Shown: in pieces, positions 50,927 through 59,913 of the stretch
How the letters are laid out: each line of letters starts with the position of its first letter
Numbering within the stretch: position 1 is the stretch's first letter
The notes under the pieces: generated by a model
Told to the model about the DNA's origin: nothing
Database searches by the model: none
What the model saw: only the letters and a program-made list of their open reading frames with translations
Program-made: the position numbers and the translations under genes
Assembly (NCBI GenBank): GCA_023435305.1
Contig: JAEYRV010000003.1
Coordinates: 1 to 64,000, forward strand
Direction of reading: 5' to 3'
Length of the DNA: 64,000 nt
Source of the DNA: Bacillota bacterium
GTDB lineage: Bacteria; Bacillota; Clostridia; Acetivibrionales; DTU013

Positions 50927-52669
50927 TTAGTTCGTGATATACCGCTTGATCTTTTTGGTAGTGGTCTTGGCGAATTCCTCTTCACGAAGCTCAAAGTCCT
51001 TGACGTACTTATATATTACAAGGCTCTTGTTCACTTCCTTGACCTCTTTGCGGATGAGGTCATGCAGTTCTTCGGCAGATGGTTTGCGCCCTTCGAATTC
51101 AGCCTCTGCGGCTTCCATGTCCGGAACAATGGTGGCAGAAACGACAACATCTCCGTAAACCGGATCATCCTTTCCATATACGATGCATTCCTTTATGAAA
51201 GGACTCTTGCCCAGCAATGTTTCGATCTCTTCTGGATATATATTTTTGCCGTTTTTTGTCACTATGACGTTTTTCTTTCTTCCCGTAATGTGAACAAAGC
51301 CTGCATTGTCAATGAAACCAAGGTCGCCGGTGTAAAACCAGCCATCCCTGAGTACCTTGTCGGTATTTTCAGGATCCTGGTAATATCCCATCATTACGCT
51401 TGGCCCTTTGACAACGATCTCTCCGACTCCATCCATACCGGGCTGGTCTATTTTGACATCAAGTCCGGGCAGGGGGAGGCCAGCGGCGTTATCCTTGAAA
51501 TCCACATCCCTGTTCAAAGCAACTATCGGGCTGCATTCTGTCAATCCGTAACCCTGGACGAAAAGGATGCCCAATTCCCTGAAGCCCTTTGCGACCTCAG
51601 GATCTATACCTGCCGCACCGCTGATAAATACTCTGATTTTGCCGCCGAAGTTATTGTGGATCGGGGCGAATAACTTTTTGGTTATGTCGATGCCGAATTT
51701 TCTTGCAATATTGCTCAGTTTAACTCCAAGTTTCAGTTTTTTTAGCATTTTCGGGTTTTTTGCTGCCTGATCCCAGATCCTTCTGTAAATGGCCTCGAAG
51801 ATTAGGGGAACTCCCAGCATGACAGTTGCTTTTGACTCCTGAAGGTTCTTTGGTATATGCCTCAGACCTTCGCAATATGCGACTGCGGCCCCGCGGTAAT
51901 GGGGACAGAGAAAACCGCAGGTGTTTTCATATGTGTGATGCAGCGGCAGTACTGACAGGAATATGTCATCTGGAACGATATTCAGCATCGAACTCATTGC
52001 CATCAGGTTTTCTGCAATATTTCTATGGCTTAGCATAACTGCTTTTGACTTGTCGGTCGTAGCTGAAGTAAAAAGAAGTATACGCATTGCTTCTGTGTCG
52101 ATTTGTGCCTCAACGAACGATTTATTGCCCTCAGAAACCAATTGCAGTCCCTTTTTGATAAGGCCCTTTATACTGATAAAGCCATTGGTATCTTGATCTC
52201 CATTGCCGTCAGTATCACTGGGGGCTGCATCATCCATGATTATGTAATGTTTGATGAAATCAATGCGTTTGGATATATTTACGACATGTTCTTTAAGATT
52301 TCCCGAAAAAACTACTGCATCGGCTTTTGCCCTTACCAGCAGGTTTTCGATCTCGTTTTCAGGGAGTTCCTTGTCCAGAGGCACCACGGTCCCCGTACCA
52401 TTGACTACTGCCATATAGGAAACTGCCCACTCATACCTGTTTTCACTGATGATTGCAATTCTGCCGTCCTTTAATCCCATGTCGATAAGCGCGGTACCAA
52501 GGGCATCCACCTCCGACTTGAACTGCCGGAAGGTAACAGGCTCGTATTTATCGCTGCCCTTCGGCTTGTAGAGGAATGCGGTTCTTTCGCTGTAGAGTGC
52601 GGCACTGGAATCCATTAATTCCTTGATGGATTTTATCTTTCTGACTTCGTACAATGGTATGTTCTTCAT
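50927..52669 (-). CDS. long-chain acyl-CoA synthetase, AMP-forming (FadD type)
   Basis: A 580-residue adenylating enzyme with ILLFTSATTDKSKAVMLSHRN near residue 193 (the P-loop, where the usual TSGTTG is TSATTD), VQGYGLTECSPIVALN near 365, GWFYTGDLGFIDNAGFVHITGRKK split over 444-468 and a Lys-containing C-terminus AKTTTKKIKRY. It activates fatty acids to acyl-CoA. The changed P-loop (Ala for Gly, Asp for Gly) is unusual. GAGGTGG precedes the ATG. Confidence 0.92.
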   Translation of the reverse strand: MKNIPLYEVRKIKSIKELMDSSAALYSERTAFLYKPKGSDKYEPVTFRQFKSEVDALGTALIDMGLKDGRIAIISENRYEWAVSYMAVVNGTGTVVPLDKELPENEIENLLVRAKADAVVFSGNLKEHVVNISKRIDFIKHYIIMDDAAPSDTDGNGDQDTNGFISIKGLIKKGLQLVSEGNKSFVEAQIDTEAMRILLFTSATTDKSKAVMLSHRNIAENLMAMSSMLNIVPDDIFLSVLPLHHTYENTCGFLCPHYRGAAVAYCEGLRHIPKNLQESKATVMLGVPLIFEAIYRRIWDQAAKNPKMLKKLKLGVKLSNIARKFGIDITKKLFAPIHNNFGGKIRVFISGAAGIDPEVAKGFRELGILFVQGYGLTECSPIVALNRDVDFKDNAAGLPLPGLDVKIDQPGMDGVGEIVVKGPSVMMGYYQDPENTDKVLRDGWFYTGDLGFIDNAGFVHITGRKKNVIVTKNGKNIYPEEIETLLGKSPFIKECIVYGKDDPVYGDVVVSATIVPDMEAAEAEFEGRKPSAEELHDLIRKEVKEVNKSLVIYKYVKDFELREEEFAKTTTKKIKRYITN

Positions 52670-52692
52670 TAAACCACCTCGTATGTGTATTC

Positions 52693-52707
52693 GAACAAAT
52701 TATGTTC
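52693..52707. promoter_or_regulatory. inverted repeat, possible operator of the acyl-CoA synthetase
   Basis: GAACA-AATTA-TGTTC is a perfect 5-5-5 inverted repeat 24 bases upstream of the acyl-CoA synthetase start, with a further GTTCAGATTTGACCGAAC partial palindrome overlapping it. It might be a regulator site; no cognate regulator is adjacent. Confidence 0.35.
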
Positions 52708-52831
52708 AGATTTGACCGAACTATATACTATTATATATCATTTATTGCAACTATAAAAGGCAAGATGGAAATAAATGCGTTTTCAGCCTCGAAAGGTGTT
52801 TGAGTAAGCCTGGTTGTAATGAACTGGAAAC

Positions 52832-52860
52832 AAAGAAAGAGAGTCTTTCGACTCTCTTTC
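52832..52860 (-). terminator. terminator of the zinc-ribbon gene
   Basis: On the minus strand GAAAGAGAGTC, loop GAAA, GACTCTCTTTC, then TTTGTTTCC. Strong stem. Confidence 0.85.
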
Positions 52861-52896
52861 CTGATTTGCGTTTTCAATGGTGAAGACTGCTGATGC

Positions 52897-53109
52897 TTAC
52901 CATCTGCCGCCGCCGCCGTAATTGTTCCTTGACGCATTGTTGAAGCCGCCGCCGCTGTTGTTTCTTCTCTGAGCTTTTTTAGCCCTCCTGCAGTCGGGGC
53001 ATCTCTGCGGTTCATTCTCGAATCCCTTTTCCTTGTAGAAAGCCTGTTCGCCTTCAGAAAATACGAATTCCTGATTGCAGTCCTTACAGTTCAATGTTTT
53101 GTCCGGCAT
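52897..53109 (-). CDS. zinc-ribbon domain protein (70 aa)
   Basis: Two CxxC pairs, LNCKDCNQEF and QRCPDCRRAKK, separated by 26 residues with FSEGEQAFYKEKGFENEP between, give the zf-trcl (PF13451)-type zinc ribbon. The tail is Asn/Gly/Arg-rich (NNSGGGFNNASRNNYGGGG), typical of RNA-binding low-complexity tails. CAGGAGGTAATTTG precedes the start. Many Clostridia carry it alone as a single gene; its role is unknown to me. The 230 bases upstream hold no gene. Confidence 0.9.
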   Translation of the reverse strand: MPDKTLNCKDCNQEFVFSEGEQAFYKEKGFENEPQRCPDCRRAKKAQRRNNSGGGFNNASRNNYGGGGRW

Positions 53110-53343
53110 TTCAAATTACCTCCTGATCGATTTGGATTTAACTGATCTAGACTTATTTCTCCACCGGATCCAAAAAGATAAGGAGGATTAGGTCTACAAA
53201 CAAATTAAATCTTGCATTTTTTATATCATTTATATGATACACAGGTATTATACCACGCTTAGAAAAAACTTACAAGCGTTTATTGGAAATACTCGTTTTT
53301 GCTTACATATAAAGCATAAATATGATAAATATTTCCTGATGGC

Positions 53344-54864
53344 CTAGTAAATTACTCTCCTGACAACGATATCAGCCCTGATGGCAGGCCATAAGCCGGG
53401 ATCCTCCATGCCAAGCCTCCATAGTGCTACACCGCCGATTCCCTGCTGCCATACCAGGCGCATTTTTGCTATTATGCTTTCGCTGTTTTCGAACCACACC
53501 TCATGGGAGTCTCCCTGATCATCAGTATATGAGAACATTGGGGTCAGTGTATCCTGGTCAAATATGATTTCTGCATTATATCGCTTGGCAAGCTCAGAAG
53601 CCATTTCATATGTAGCATAAGTATTTCTGCCTGTCGCAAGGTTAAAATCAAAGCCGAATACCGATATAGCTGCGACTATCTTGTCTGCCGGCATTTTTGT
53701 CAGGGTGTAGCTGATCACCTTGTTCATCCATCCGCTGGACACTACGGGGCCCGGACCGCTGCCCGGCCAGCCGTGCTCATTGTAGAGCATTACAACAAAT
53801 TCGTCTACTGCAGCGCCAATGGCTGAATAGTCGAATGGATCGGAAAACGGGTTGAAGGGAGGGAAGTCCCTGATGCGGGATGGAACCGAGGCAGACAGGT
53901 AATAACCGCGGGCGTGCATGGCGCTGCCAAGCTCTGTGTAAAACTCCGACAGCCTGGTGCTGTCCTCCTGGAACACATCCTCTATATCGATGTTCACCCC
54001 GTCAAATCCGAACCTGTCGATCAATGCAATTATGTTGTCTATTGCCCGGCTTCTGGACTGCCGGGTCGCCACCATTTTCTGTACAACTGTTCTGCTGGCC
54101 TCCTGGCCGCCTGATTCATAAAGCAGGTTATGCACCACGGGCAGTATCATTAGATTATATCTAGGGGCAATGGCGACAAGAGTTTCAATCTCGTTGTCGG
54201 TGAACTCGCCGAATTTTATTATCGAACTCGGGTCGTCCTGGTCAAACCTGTACAGGAACAGCGGCAAAGAGGTCAGACTCGAAGTGTTGTCGACAAAGGA
54301 CTGGAAGGAGCCGGGTAGGGCGGGACCTTCTGTTAATGTGTAAAAGCCCAGGATGTCGATTATCGGCTTTGATCCGTCGTAAGTCCTGAAGGTCGCCAGA
54401 CCCCTGGATATCCAGCCTGTATTACCGTTGTGGAGCGAAACCCTCAGCCAGTCCCCGGAGGTTTCGATAATTGGCAGCTTTGCGCCTGATGTGACCGACT
54501 GGACCGTGCTGTAGTTTGTGCCGGGACCGCTGCGTATATTCGCTCTGTTAACGTTGACAATTGCTTCGGTATACTGGGGTATTACCAGGCGCTGCCCGAC
54601 ATCGAGCGCTGTTCCCTGGAGCCTGTTAAGCTGTATGATGCTTTCCACCAGTGTATCGTACTGTCTGGCTATACTGTAAAGTGAATCGCCGGGCTGTACT
54701 GTGTATGTTATGACCCTTGAGACCTGAATCGGTATAAAAATCCTCTGGCCGGGAGTTATCTCATCTCCATCGATCTGGTTCTGGACTGTAAGCTGCCGGG
54801 CCGATATGCCAAACCTTTGCGCAATCGAGTATATCGAATCACCGGATTGTACGGTATACCACAT
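53344..54864 (-). CDS. LysM-SH3-GH18 cell-wall enzyme (YaaH/SleL-like)
   Basis: I take ATG 54864 with AAGGTGAG just before; a GTG nine bases upstream lies inside that site. The 506-residue protein has no signal peptide. Two LysM domains (WYTVQSGDSIYSIAQRFGI; TYTVQPGDSLYSIARQYDT) span residues 1-100, an SH3b domain (VNRANIRSGPGTNYSTVQSV) residues 107-165, and a GH18 barrel follows with the catalytic motif FDGVNIDIEDVFQ near 282, where Glu would be the acid. The layout matches spore cortex or coat glycosidases of the YaaH/SleL group, so a sporulation role is likely. Confidence 0.92.
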   Translation of the reverse strand: MWYTVQSGDSIYSIAQRFGISARQLTVQNQIDGDEITPGQRIFIPIQVSRVITYTVQPGDSLYSIARQYDTLVESIIQLNRLQGTALDVGQRLVIPQYTEAIVNVNRANIRSGPGTNYSTVQSVTSGAKLPIIETSGDWLRVSLHNGNTGWISRGLATFRTYDGSKPIIDILGFYTLTEGPALPGSFQSFVDNTSSLTSLPLFLYRFDQDDPSSIIKFGEFTDNEIETLVAIAPRYNLMILPVVHNLLYESGGQEASRTVVQKMVATRQSRSRAIDNIIALIDRFGFDGVNIDIEDVFQEDSTRLSEFYTELGSAMHARGYYLSASVPSRIRDFPPFNPFSDPFDYSAIGAAVDEFVVMLYNEHGWPGSGPGPVVSSGWMNKVISYTLTKMPADKIVAAISVFGFDFNLATGRNTYATYEMASELAKRYNAEIIFDQDTLTPMFSYTDDQGDSHEVWFENSESIIAKMRLVWQQGIGGVALWRLGMEDPGLWPAIRADIVVRRVIY

Positions 54865-54914
54865 TAAACTCACCTTAATTCTTTATTGATACACCTATTA
54901 TATTCAACACTGAT

Positions 54915-55014
54915 GGGGACGGTTCTCACATTTATGCAAGGCAATGGGGACGGGGACGCTTCTTGGGGACGGGGACGCTTCTCAACTTTTCGCAATTGGG
55001 GACGCTTGTCACAT
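54915..55014 (+). repeat. REP-like motifs (plus orientation cluster)
   Basis: GGGGACGGTTCTCACATTT at 54915, partial GGGGACGCTTC at 54953, GGGGACGCTTCTCAACTTTT at 54971-54990 and GGGGACGCTTGTCACAT at 54998-55014. They lie just upstream of the GH18 gene. The next 270 bases (55015-55285) contain nothing I can identify. Confidence 0.9.
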
Positions 55015-55285
55015 TACGTTACGTCAGGTGTGGTCATTACTCAGATGCACATATATTAAGTAACAGCAGATCTCTGATAGAGCAGGAAGTATCACATATT
55101 GTTTCGTTAATGAATCTTTTGTGATGTCGAAAAAAAGGGACAAACTCTATGATGTCCGGTACGCAATCCATGAAGTAATCAGTAAAAACTGTTTACTAGT
55201 GATAGATTAGCATATTACAGACCTTATAGAACTGTCCCTATGTTGCATCAAATGCTATGTTCAACGATTACATCTAACATGGTGT

Positions 55286-55374
55286 AAAGTTGAGAAGCGT
55301 CCCCAACTACACAACTGCAGAAAGTTGAGAAGCGTCCCCAACTGCACAACTGCAGAAAGTTGAGAAGCGTCCCC
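55286..55374 (-). repeat. REP-like motifs in a 35-bp tandem array
   Basis: AAAGTTGAGAAGCGTCCCC at 55286, 55321 and 55356 (35-bp period), separated by AACTRCACAACTGCAG, itself containing a short inverted repeat. The last copy ends one base before the stop codon of the DUF4097 gene on the minus strand. Confidence 0.93.
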
Positions 55375-55375
55375 A

Positions 55376-56590
55376 TTATTTTTTAATGCTGATGTCACCG
55401 GAGGAGGAAGATATTGTTACGCTGCCGCTGCCGTCTCCAACCGTGCCGTTAAGCTTGTGCTCATTATCTTTGCCGGTCTTGGTTACGGTAACAGGGAAGT
55501 CGGAATAGACTGCACCCGAGCTGGACTGGCATTCCAGTATAAATCCGGCTGAATCAGGCAGCTTGAGTTTAGTTTCTCCGGAACTTGTCGTTATTTGTAT
55601 TATCTGCGGCTTCTCCGAGGATGACAGTGATATATCGCCGCTGGTTGTTTTAACATCTATATTCGCAAGATTGCCTGATACTTTTATTGCACCTGAGCTG
55701 GATTCGAACTTAGTGGTTTCAGCTTCAACGGTGTCGGAGACAATATCACCTGAAGTTGACTTTATATCAAGCTCGGCAAACTTGCCATTGAAAGAGACTC
55801 TCCCGGAATTTGTATTAATTTGTGCTTTGTCTGCGCTTGCTGTCTCGGCCTTTATGTCGCCGCTGGTTGTTTTAACGCCCAAGTTTACAAGATCTCCTGA
55901 TACACTTATTGTACCTGAATTGGATTCGAACTTCGAGGTTTCAGCATCAACAGTGTCAGAGATAATATCGCCTGAGGTGGACTTAACATTCAGCTCGGTA
56001 AACCTGCCCTTGAAACTGACCTTTCCCGAACTTGTATCAAACAGGGCCTTATCAGCATTCATTGCATCGGTGTTTATGTCGCCGGAGGATGTTTCTATTG
56101 AGAGCATTTTGACTGAAAACTCACCAGTGGAAACTTCACCCGATGCTGTTTTAACAGCGAATGACTCGGAATACTGTGAGGGAATATATACATCAAGCTT
56201 CAAATTGCTACTGAAAGAAAACACCATTCCATTAGTACTATCTTCGATTTTGATAAACAGCTTATCTCCGTCCTTTGTTACGACTAATTCGGGTTTAAAA
56301 GACTTGCTGCTAGAGGAATAGCCTCCATGAAAATGTGCCTTCACCTCATTGGAATCAGAACTGATCAGCGTTACATCCGTGCTTGCAGTTTCAACTCGAA
56401 TCGTGTTGATTCCTTGCAGATCTGCTGTTTTTTCCACATCGACATTTTTTTCATAAGACGCTAAAACCTCAGGGTTGAAGCCTGATAATCCATATTGCAT
56501 AAAAAATACCACACCGGAGATCAGTCCGGAAATTATAAAGACTATGCCCAGTATTGTAATGAGCTTTTTTGTATTAATATTACCCATCAT
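55376..56590 (-). CDS. membrane-anchored DUF4097 beta-repeat protein
   Basis: Several in-frame ATGs overlap the end of the previous gene; I take 56590, ten bases after AAGGAG (56596 is possible). The 404-residue protein has one N-terminal membrane helix (LITILGIVFIISGLISGVVFFM) and then DUF4097 beta-helix-like repeats of the type 'V-K-T-T-S-G-D-I'. A 74-residue block (222 bp) is tandemly duplicated, beginning SSGDINTDAMNADKALFDTS and again TSGDIKAETASADKAQINTN. It is the last gene of a PadR-DUF1700-DUF4097 operon, a common envelope-associated set whose precise role is unknown. Confidence 0.88.
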   Translation of the reverse strand: MMGNINTKKLITILGIVFIISGLISGVVFFMQYGLSGFNPEVLASYEKNVDVEKTADLQGINTIRVETASTDVTLISSDSNEVKAHFHGGYSSSSKSFKPELVVTKDGDKLFIKIEDSTNGMVFSFSSNLKLDVYIPSQYSESFAVKTASGEVSTGEFSVKMLSIETSSGDINTDAMNADKALFDTSSGKVSFKGRFTELNVKSTSGDIISDTVDAETSKFESNSGTISVSGDLVNLGVKTTSGDIKAETASADKAQINTNSGRVSFNGKFAELDIKSTSGDIVSDTVEAETTKFESSSGAIKVSGNLANIDVKTTSGDISLSSSEKPQIIQITTSSGETKLKLPDSAGFILECQSSSGAVYSDFPVTVTKTGKDNEHKLNGTVGDGSGSVTISSSSGDISIKK

Positions 56591-57182
56591 ATTCATCATT
56601 CTCCTTCTTATTGTTACCAATAATATTTATATTTGCTTTGATATATCCGGCAGTTGCCTTGAGACACCATCTGGTCAGCTGTATGGTCGCCACTCCAAAC
56701 AGCAGTCCAAATGACGTTATGCTAATAGATCCAAAGATTAGGATCACCGGGTTTATGTCAGACAAGCTGATCCATGTTGGGAGCAGAGGCTTTAGTATTG
56801 TTGCCGCCAGTATTATTATTCCTGATAATGAAAGTGAAAATGCTACGGCAAAAAGTGCGACTATTACTGAAAAAATTACAGCGAAAATCGGGAGCATAAA
56901 AATGAGATTGAAAAATCCAAGACTGATTGCAGCGAAAATCGCCCTGAAGACATTAACTCCGGAACTTTTTTTATGAGCCTGCTGCACTATGTATTCAGCC
57001 TTATACTGCTTTGCATTTACTTTCGGGTCTCCCAGTGACTCAGAGATCTCTTCTTCTGTCTTCCCTTGTTCGAGGCCGACATCAAAGTGCTCAGTGAAGT
57101 CGTAAATAATTTCATCCTTTGTGTCAGCAGGAATATTGCCCAAAGCGCCTTTCAGTTTTGTAATATATTCGTTCCTGTTCAT
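56580..57182 (-). CDS. DUF1700 (HAAS) membrane protein
   Basis: ATG 57182 follows AAAGGAGATGATCGC and overlaps the PadR stop (ATGA); a longer frame from 57236 is not supported. The 200-residue protein begins NRNEYITKLKGALGNIPADTKDEIIYDFTEHFD (split; residues 2-33) with YDFTEHF and the SLGDPKVNAKQY segment of HAAS domains, then has two to four hydrophobic segments (FRAIFAAISLGFFNLIFMLP, FAVIFSVIVALFAVAFSLSL). It connects the PadR regulator with the DUF4097 protein in one operon; the three probably act together at the membrane. Confidence 0.9.
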   Translation of the reverse strand: MNRNEYITKLKGALGNIPADTKDEIIYDFTEHFDVGLEQGKTEEEISESLGDPKVNAKQYKAEYIVQQAHKKSSGVNVFRAIFAAISLGFFNLIFMLPIFAVIFSVIVALFAVAFSLSLSGIIILAATILKPLLPTWISLSDINPVILIFGSISITSFGLLFGVATIQLTRWCLKATAGYIKANINIIGNNKKENDEYDG

Positions 57183-57499
57183 GCGATCATCTCCTTTCCG
57201 ATGATGTTGTTGACGCCCTCGACAAGCATGAACCATTCCTTCACCAGTTCATTTTTTGTAATGATCCCAAGGCTTGTCAGCTTGTAATATTTTCGCGACG
57301 GACCTTCCTGGGACTCCTCAAGGTAAGTTGTCAGATAGCCTTCGTCCTTGAGCCGCTTGAGCAGGGGATATATTGTTCCTTCAGCAATCATTATATTCTT
57401 TGAGATCTCATTGACCAGCTCGTAGCCGTAACAATCCTTATTTGTCAGCATGCTTAGAACACATAGCTCAAGAACGCCTTTCTTTAGTTGGATATTCAT
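57179..57499 (-). CDS. PadR-family transcriptional regulator
   Basis: The 106-residue protein is a typical short PadR: LKKGVLELCVLSMLTNKDCYG, then VNEISKNIMIAEGTIYPLLKRL (recognition helix region) and GYLTTYLEESQEGPSRKYY. It begins the PadR-DUF1700-DUF4097 operon, overlaps the next gene by four bases, and probably represses its own promoter (57545-57573) until an inducer binds. Confidence 0.93.
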   Translation of the reverse strand: MNIQLKKGVLELCVLSMLTNKDCYGYELVNEISKNIMIAEGTIYPLLKRLKDEGYLTTYLEESQEGPSRKYYKLTSLGIITKNELVKEWFMLVEGVNNIIGKEMIA

Positions 57500-57544
57500 A
57501 ATTCCACGTCCTTTCCCATTAAGTGTAATTTCCTATCCGAGTAC

Positions 57545-57573
57545 ATAATATCACACACTACTAAACAATGCAA
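57545..57573 (-). promoter_or_regulatory. promoter of the PadR operon
   Basis: On the minus strand TTGCAT (57573-57568), 17-base spacer, TATTAT (57550-57545), 46 bases before the PadR start. No clean PadR ATGT-ACAT palindrome is visible. Confidence 0.7.
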
Positions 57574-57777
57574 GGTACCAAATAAAATATTTTACTGCGC
57601 TTAATTTTTTGTGTGCATCTGATTTTGTGTTTGTAAATGGATAGCTTTTTCAGGCGAAATTTGGCATAATTCGGCAATGCGGTGAGCGAATATAGTGTTG
57701 CAAGCTGTTTTCAGCAAATCGGCAGATTATGATTAATGCTGGTTCTGCAGAATAAGAGCTATTAATAGATAATTTAT

Positions 57778-57806
57778 TAGACAATTATTTTCTATATACG
57801 TACAAT
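57778..57806 (+). promoter_or_regulatory. promoter of the DUF4097 lipoprotein gene
   Basis: TAGACA at 57778-57783, 17-base spacer, TACAAT at 57801-57806, 31 bases before the start codon. The remainder of the 338-base gap between the divergent genes holds nothing else I recognise. Confidence 0.55.
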
Positions 57807-57837
57807 TCAATATAAAATGAAAAATGAGGTTGAGTAT

Positions 57838-58674
57838 ATGAAAAAAGTAATTTGTGCCTTAGCAATTTTATCTGTAATGACAACGCTTTTTTCCGGCTGC
57901 CGATATAGCTTTGATACCGATTTTAATTTTGGAGGATCAACCGGAAACAGCAGCCAGACAGGTGAGACAACCATTGATGCATCTGACCTGGAGGAACTCA
58001 AGGTGGATGTTGGTGTAGGTCAGGTCAGAATTTCAAAAAGCTCAGATAAAAATGCCGAAATAAAATACAAAAAGACCATTCGTGGAAAAAGTGAACATGT
58101 CAAGGAAGTTGCCGACAGGATTATGATCGTGACCGAAGCTGTTGGTGAAAAACTTGTTGTTGAAGTAAAGACAAATAATGGAGATGCGAAAGATTTTTGG
58201 GAGTGGCTGTCAAAAGAATATAACAACATAAATGTGTCAGTGGATATTGAGATAAAAATACCGGATAATATAGATGCCATTGACGTAAATGTTGGTGTTG
58301 GTGATATTAAAATAAATGACCTGAAGGGTAAATACAACTTAGCCAGCGGTGTCGGCAGTGTGAATATGAATAATGTGTCCATGAAGGATAAATGTGTTAT
58401 CACCACCGGAACCGGCGATATAGATATGAACTGCGACATAGAAGATGCCGACGGACTGAGCGTACAGTCCGGCGTAGGCAGCATTACTGTTCGCCTGCCG
58501 CGAGATGCGCAATTTGATCTGGATGCCGCAGCAGGAGTCGGCAGAATCAAAGGCAGCCTTATAACACCGAACAAAGATACATTTGTTGGGGATACACTGA
58601 AGCAGAAGGTCAATGGAGGCAGCATCGATCTGGAAGCAACCACTGGTACGGGTGATATCATTATTAATAAGTAA
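57838..58674 (+). CDS. DUF4097-like lipoprotein
   Basis: ATG 57838 is nearest to the ribosome binding site (GAGGTTGAG); an in-frame ATG at 57817 is less likely. The 278-residue protein has a lipoprotein signal (AILSVMTTLFSGCRY, lipobox Cys near residue 21) and repeating beta elements: LKVDVGVGQVRISKSSD, IDVNVGVGDIKINDLKG, NLASGVGSVNMNNVSM, VITTGTGDIDMNC, VQSGVGSITVRLP and EATTGTGDIIINK. These VGxGxI/TGTGDI repeats place it in or near DUF4097, like the protein at 55376, from which it is divergent. A REP-like hairpin follows the stop codon. Confidence 0.85.
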   Translation: MKKVICALAILSVMTTLFSGCRYSFDTDFNFGGSTGNSSQTGETTIDASDLEELKVDVGVGQVRISKSSDKNAEIKYKKTIRGKSEHVKEVADRIMIVTEAVGEKLVVEVKTNNGDAKDFWEWLSKEYNNINVSVDIEIKIPDNIDAIDVNVGVGDIKINDLKGKYNLASGVGSVNMNNVSMKDKCVITTGTGDIDMNCDIEDADGLSVQSGVGSITVRLPRDAQFDLDAAAGVGRIKGSLITPNKDTFVGDTLKQKVNGGSIDLEATTGTGDIIINK

Positions 58675-58680
58675 TTGAAT

Positions 58681-58743
58681 GGGGACGCTTCTCAACTTTC
58701 TCCCATATCACATTAAAATGGCAGAAAGTTGAGAAGCGTCCCC
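58681..58743. repeat. perfect inverted pair of REP-like motifs
   Basis: GGGGACGCTTCTCAACTTTC (58681-58700) and its exact reverse complement (58724-58743) are separated by 23 bases. The RNA would form a 20-bp perfect hairpin starting six bases after the lipoprotein stop codon (TAA at 58672). No T-tract follows, so it is not an ordinary terminator; it resembles paired REP units. Confidence 0.95.
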
Positions 58744-58839
58744 AATAAATTTGATTAAGAGCTCATAAAGGTATAAAATATTACAGGCGATAATATGGAT
58801 TAATATTTCTAGTAATTATTCTGTAAAGGGGATTTGAAT

Positions 58840-59760
58840 ATGGGGTTTTTTAAGAATAAATATAGTGAGCTCTGGGCAGGATGGAAAATATTAATTGTTT
58901 TAGCTGTATTTCTTATTGCGACGATTATTTTCAGCGTCATTTTTTCACTTGCATATGGAGTATTCGTGGTACTGACATCAGGGCCGATTGATCCGGTTAC
59001 ACTTACTCAAAGATTGACGAATGACAGTGTGTTTATCTCATTATTGGGGATATTACAAAATATTGCTGTAATAATTTCTGTAATAGTATTCTGGAAGGTC
59101 TTTGATAAGAAACCCTTTAAGGATATGGGGCTGTCAACATTCAAGAGTGGGTATAGAGATTTCATATACGGTTTGGTACTAGGAGCGGTTACTATTTCTG
59201 TTGTATTTTTTGTGTTTCTGTTTTCCGGTCAGATCAGTGTTGTAAACGATTTCCTGAAACCTAATTTTTCATGGATGCTGCTCCTTAATCTGGTATTAAT
59301 GATATTTGTCGGATTTGGAGAGGAAATGTTTTCGAGAGGCTATTGCATGTCAGTCCTTAAGAAGTCAAATGTTATTCTGATCTTCGTCGTGCCCAACCTC
59401 ATTTTTGCCCTGCTCCACATTCTGAACAATGAATTTAGCTTTATCCCGCTAATAAATATCTTTTTAGTCGGTGTGCTTTTTTCATTTATGTTCAACAGGC
59501 GGGGAAATATATGGATGCCCATCGGCTATCACATAACCTGGAACTATTTTCAGGGAAGCATATTCGGCTTGCCGGTAAGCGGCAATGATATCAGTGGACT
59601 GTACACTTCGAAGCTTTTAAGCGAAAACGTGTTCAACGGGGGTGGATTCGGTCCAGAGGGTGGTCTAATTGTAACTTTGATCATGGCCGTTAGCATAGCA
59701 TTATTTTATCTATTATCGAGGAAAAAATCAGCGGTCACAACTGCAGACCTGCAGACTTAA
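58840..59760 (+). CDS. CPBP family intramembrane metalloprotease
   Basis: ATG 58840 is seven bases after AAAGGGGA; TTG 58834 is also in frame. The 306-residue protein has about eight hydrophobic segments. The Abi/CPBP motifs are present: motif 1 GFGEEMFSRGYCMS near residue 160 (EExxxR), motif 2 LIFALLHILNN (FxxxH) near 190, and motif 3 GYHITWNYFQG near 230. Homologs process prenylated or other membrane proteins; some take part in bacteriocin immunity. The substrate is unknown. A REP-like motif begins two bases after the stop. Confidence 0.92.
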   Translation: MGFFKNKYSELWAGWKILIVLAVFLIATIIFSVIFSLAYGVFVVLTSGPIDPVTLTQRLTNDSVFISLLGILQNIAVIISVIVFWKVFDKKPFKDMGLSTFKSGYRDFIYGLVLGAVTISVVFFVFLFSGQISVVNDFLKPNFSWMLLLNLVLMIFVGFGEEMFSRGYCMSVLKKSNVILIFVVPNLIFALLHILNNEFSFIPLINIFLVGVLFSFMFNRRGNIWMPIGYHITWNYFQGSIFGLPVSGNDISGLYTSKLLSENVFNGGGFGPEGGLIVTLIMAVSIALFYLLSRKKSAVTTADLQT

Positions 59761-59762
59761 TT

Positions 59763-59782
59763 GGGGACGCTTCTCACATTTT
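59763..59782 (+). repeat. REP-like motif
   Basis: GGGGACGCTTCTCACATTTT begins two bases after the TAA stop of the CPBP gene, in the same orientation as that gene. Confidence 0.9.
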
Positions 59783-59913
59783 ATCATTTTATCCACAGTT
59801 CAAATTCTTGCAGGTATATTCGCAGGATTGGACTATTTATCATTATTATTTAAGTAAGAAGCACAAATTATGTAAATAGCATCATATCATATATAAGTAG
59901 ATTGTTTTATGAG

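Noticed and set aside
55563..56321. 252-residue plus-strand frame opposite the DUF4097 gene
   Set aside because: It is the antisense shadow of the repetitive DUF4097 coding sequence, and the minus-strand frame has operon context and a membrane anchor.
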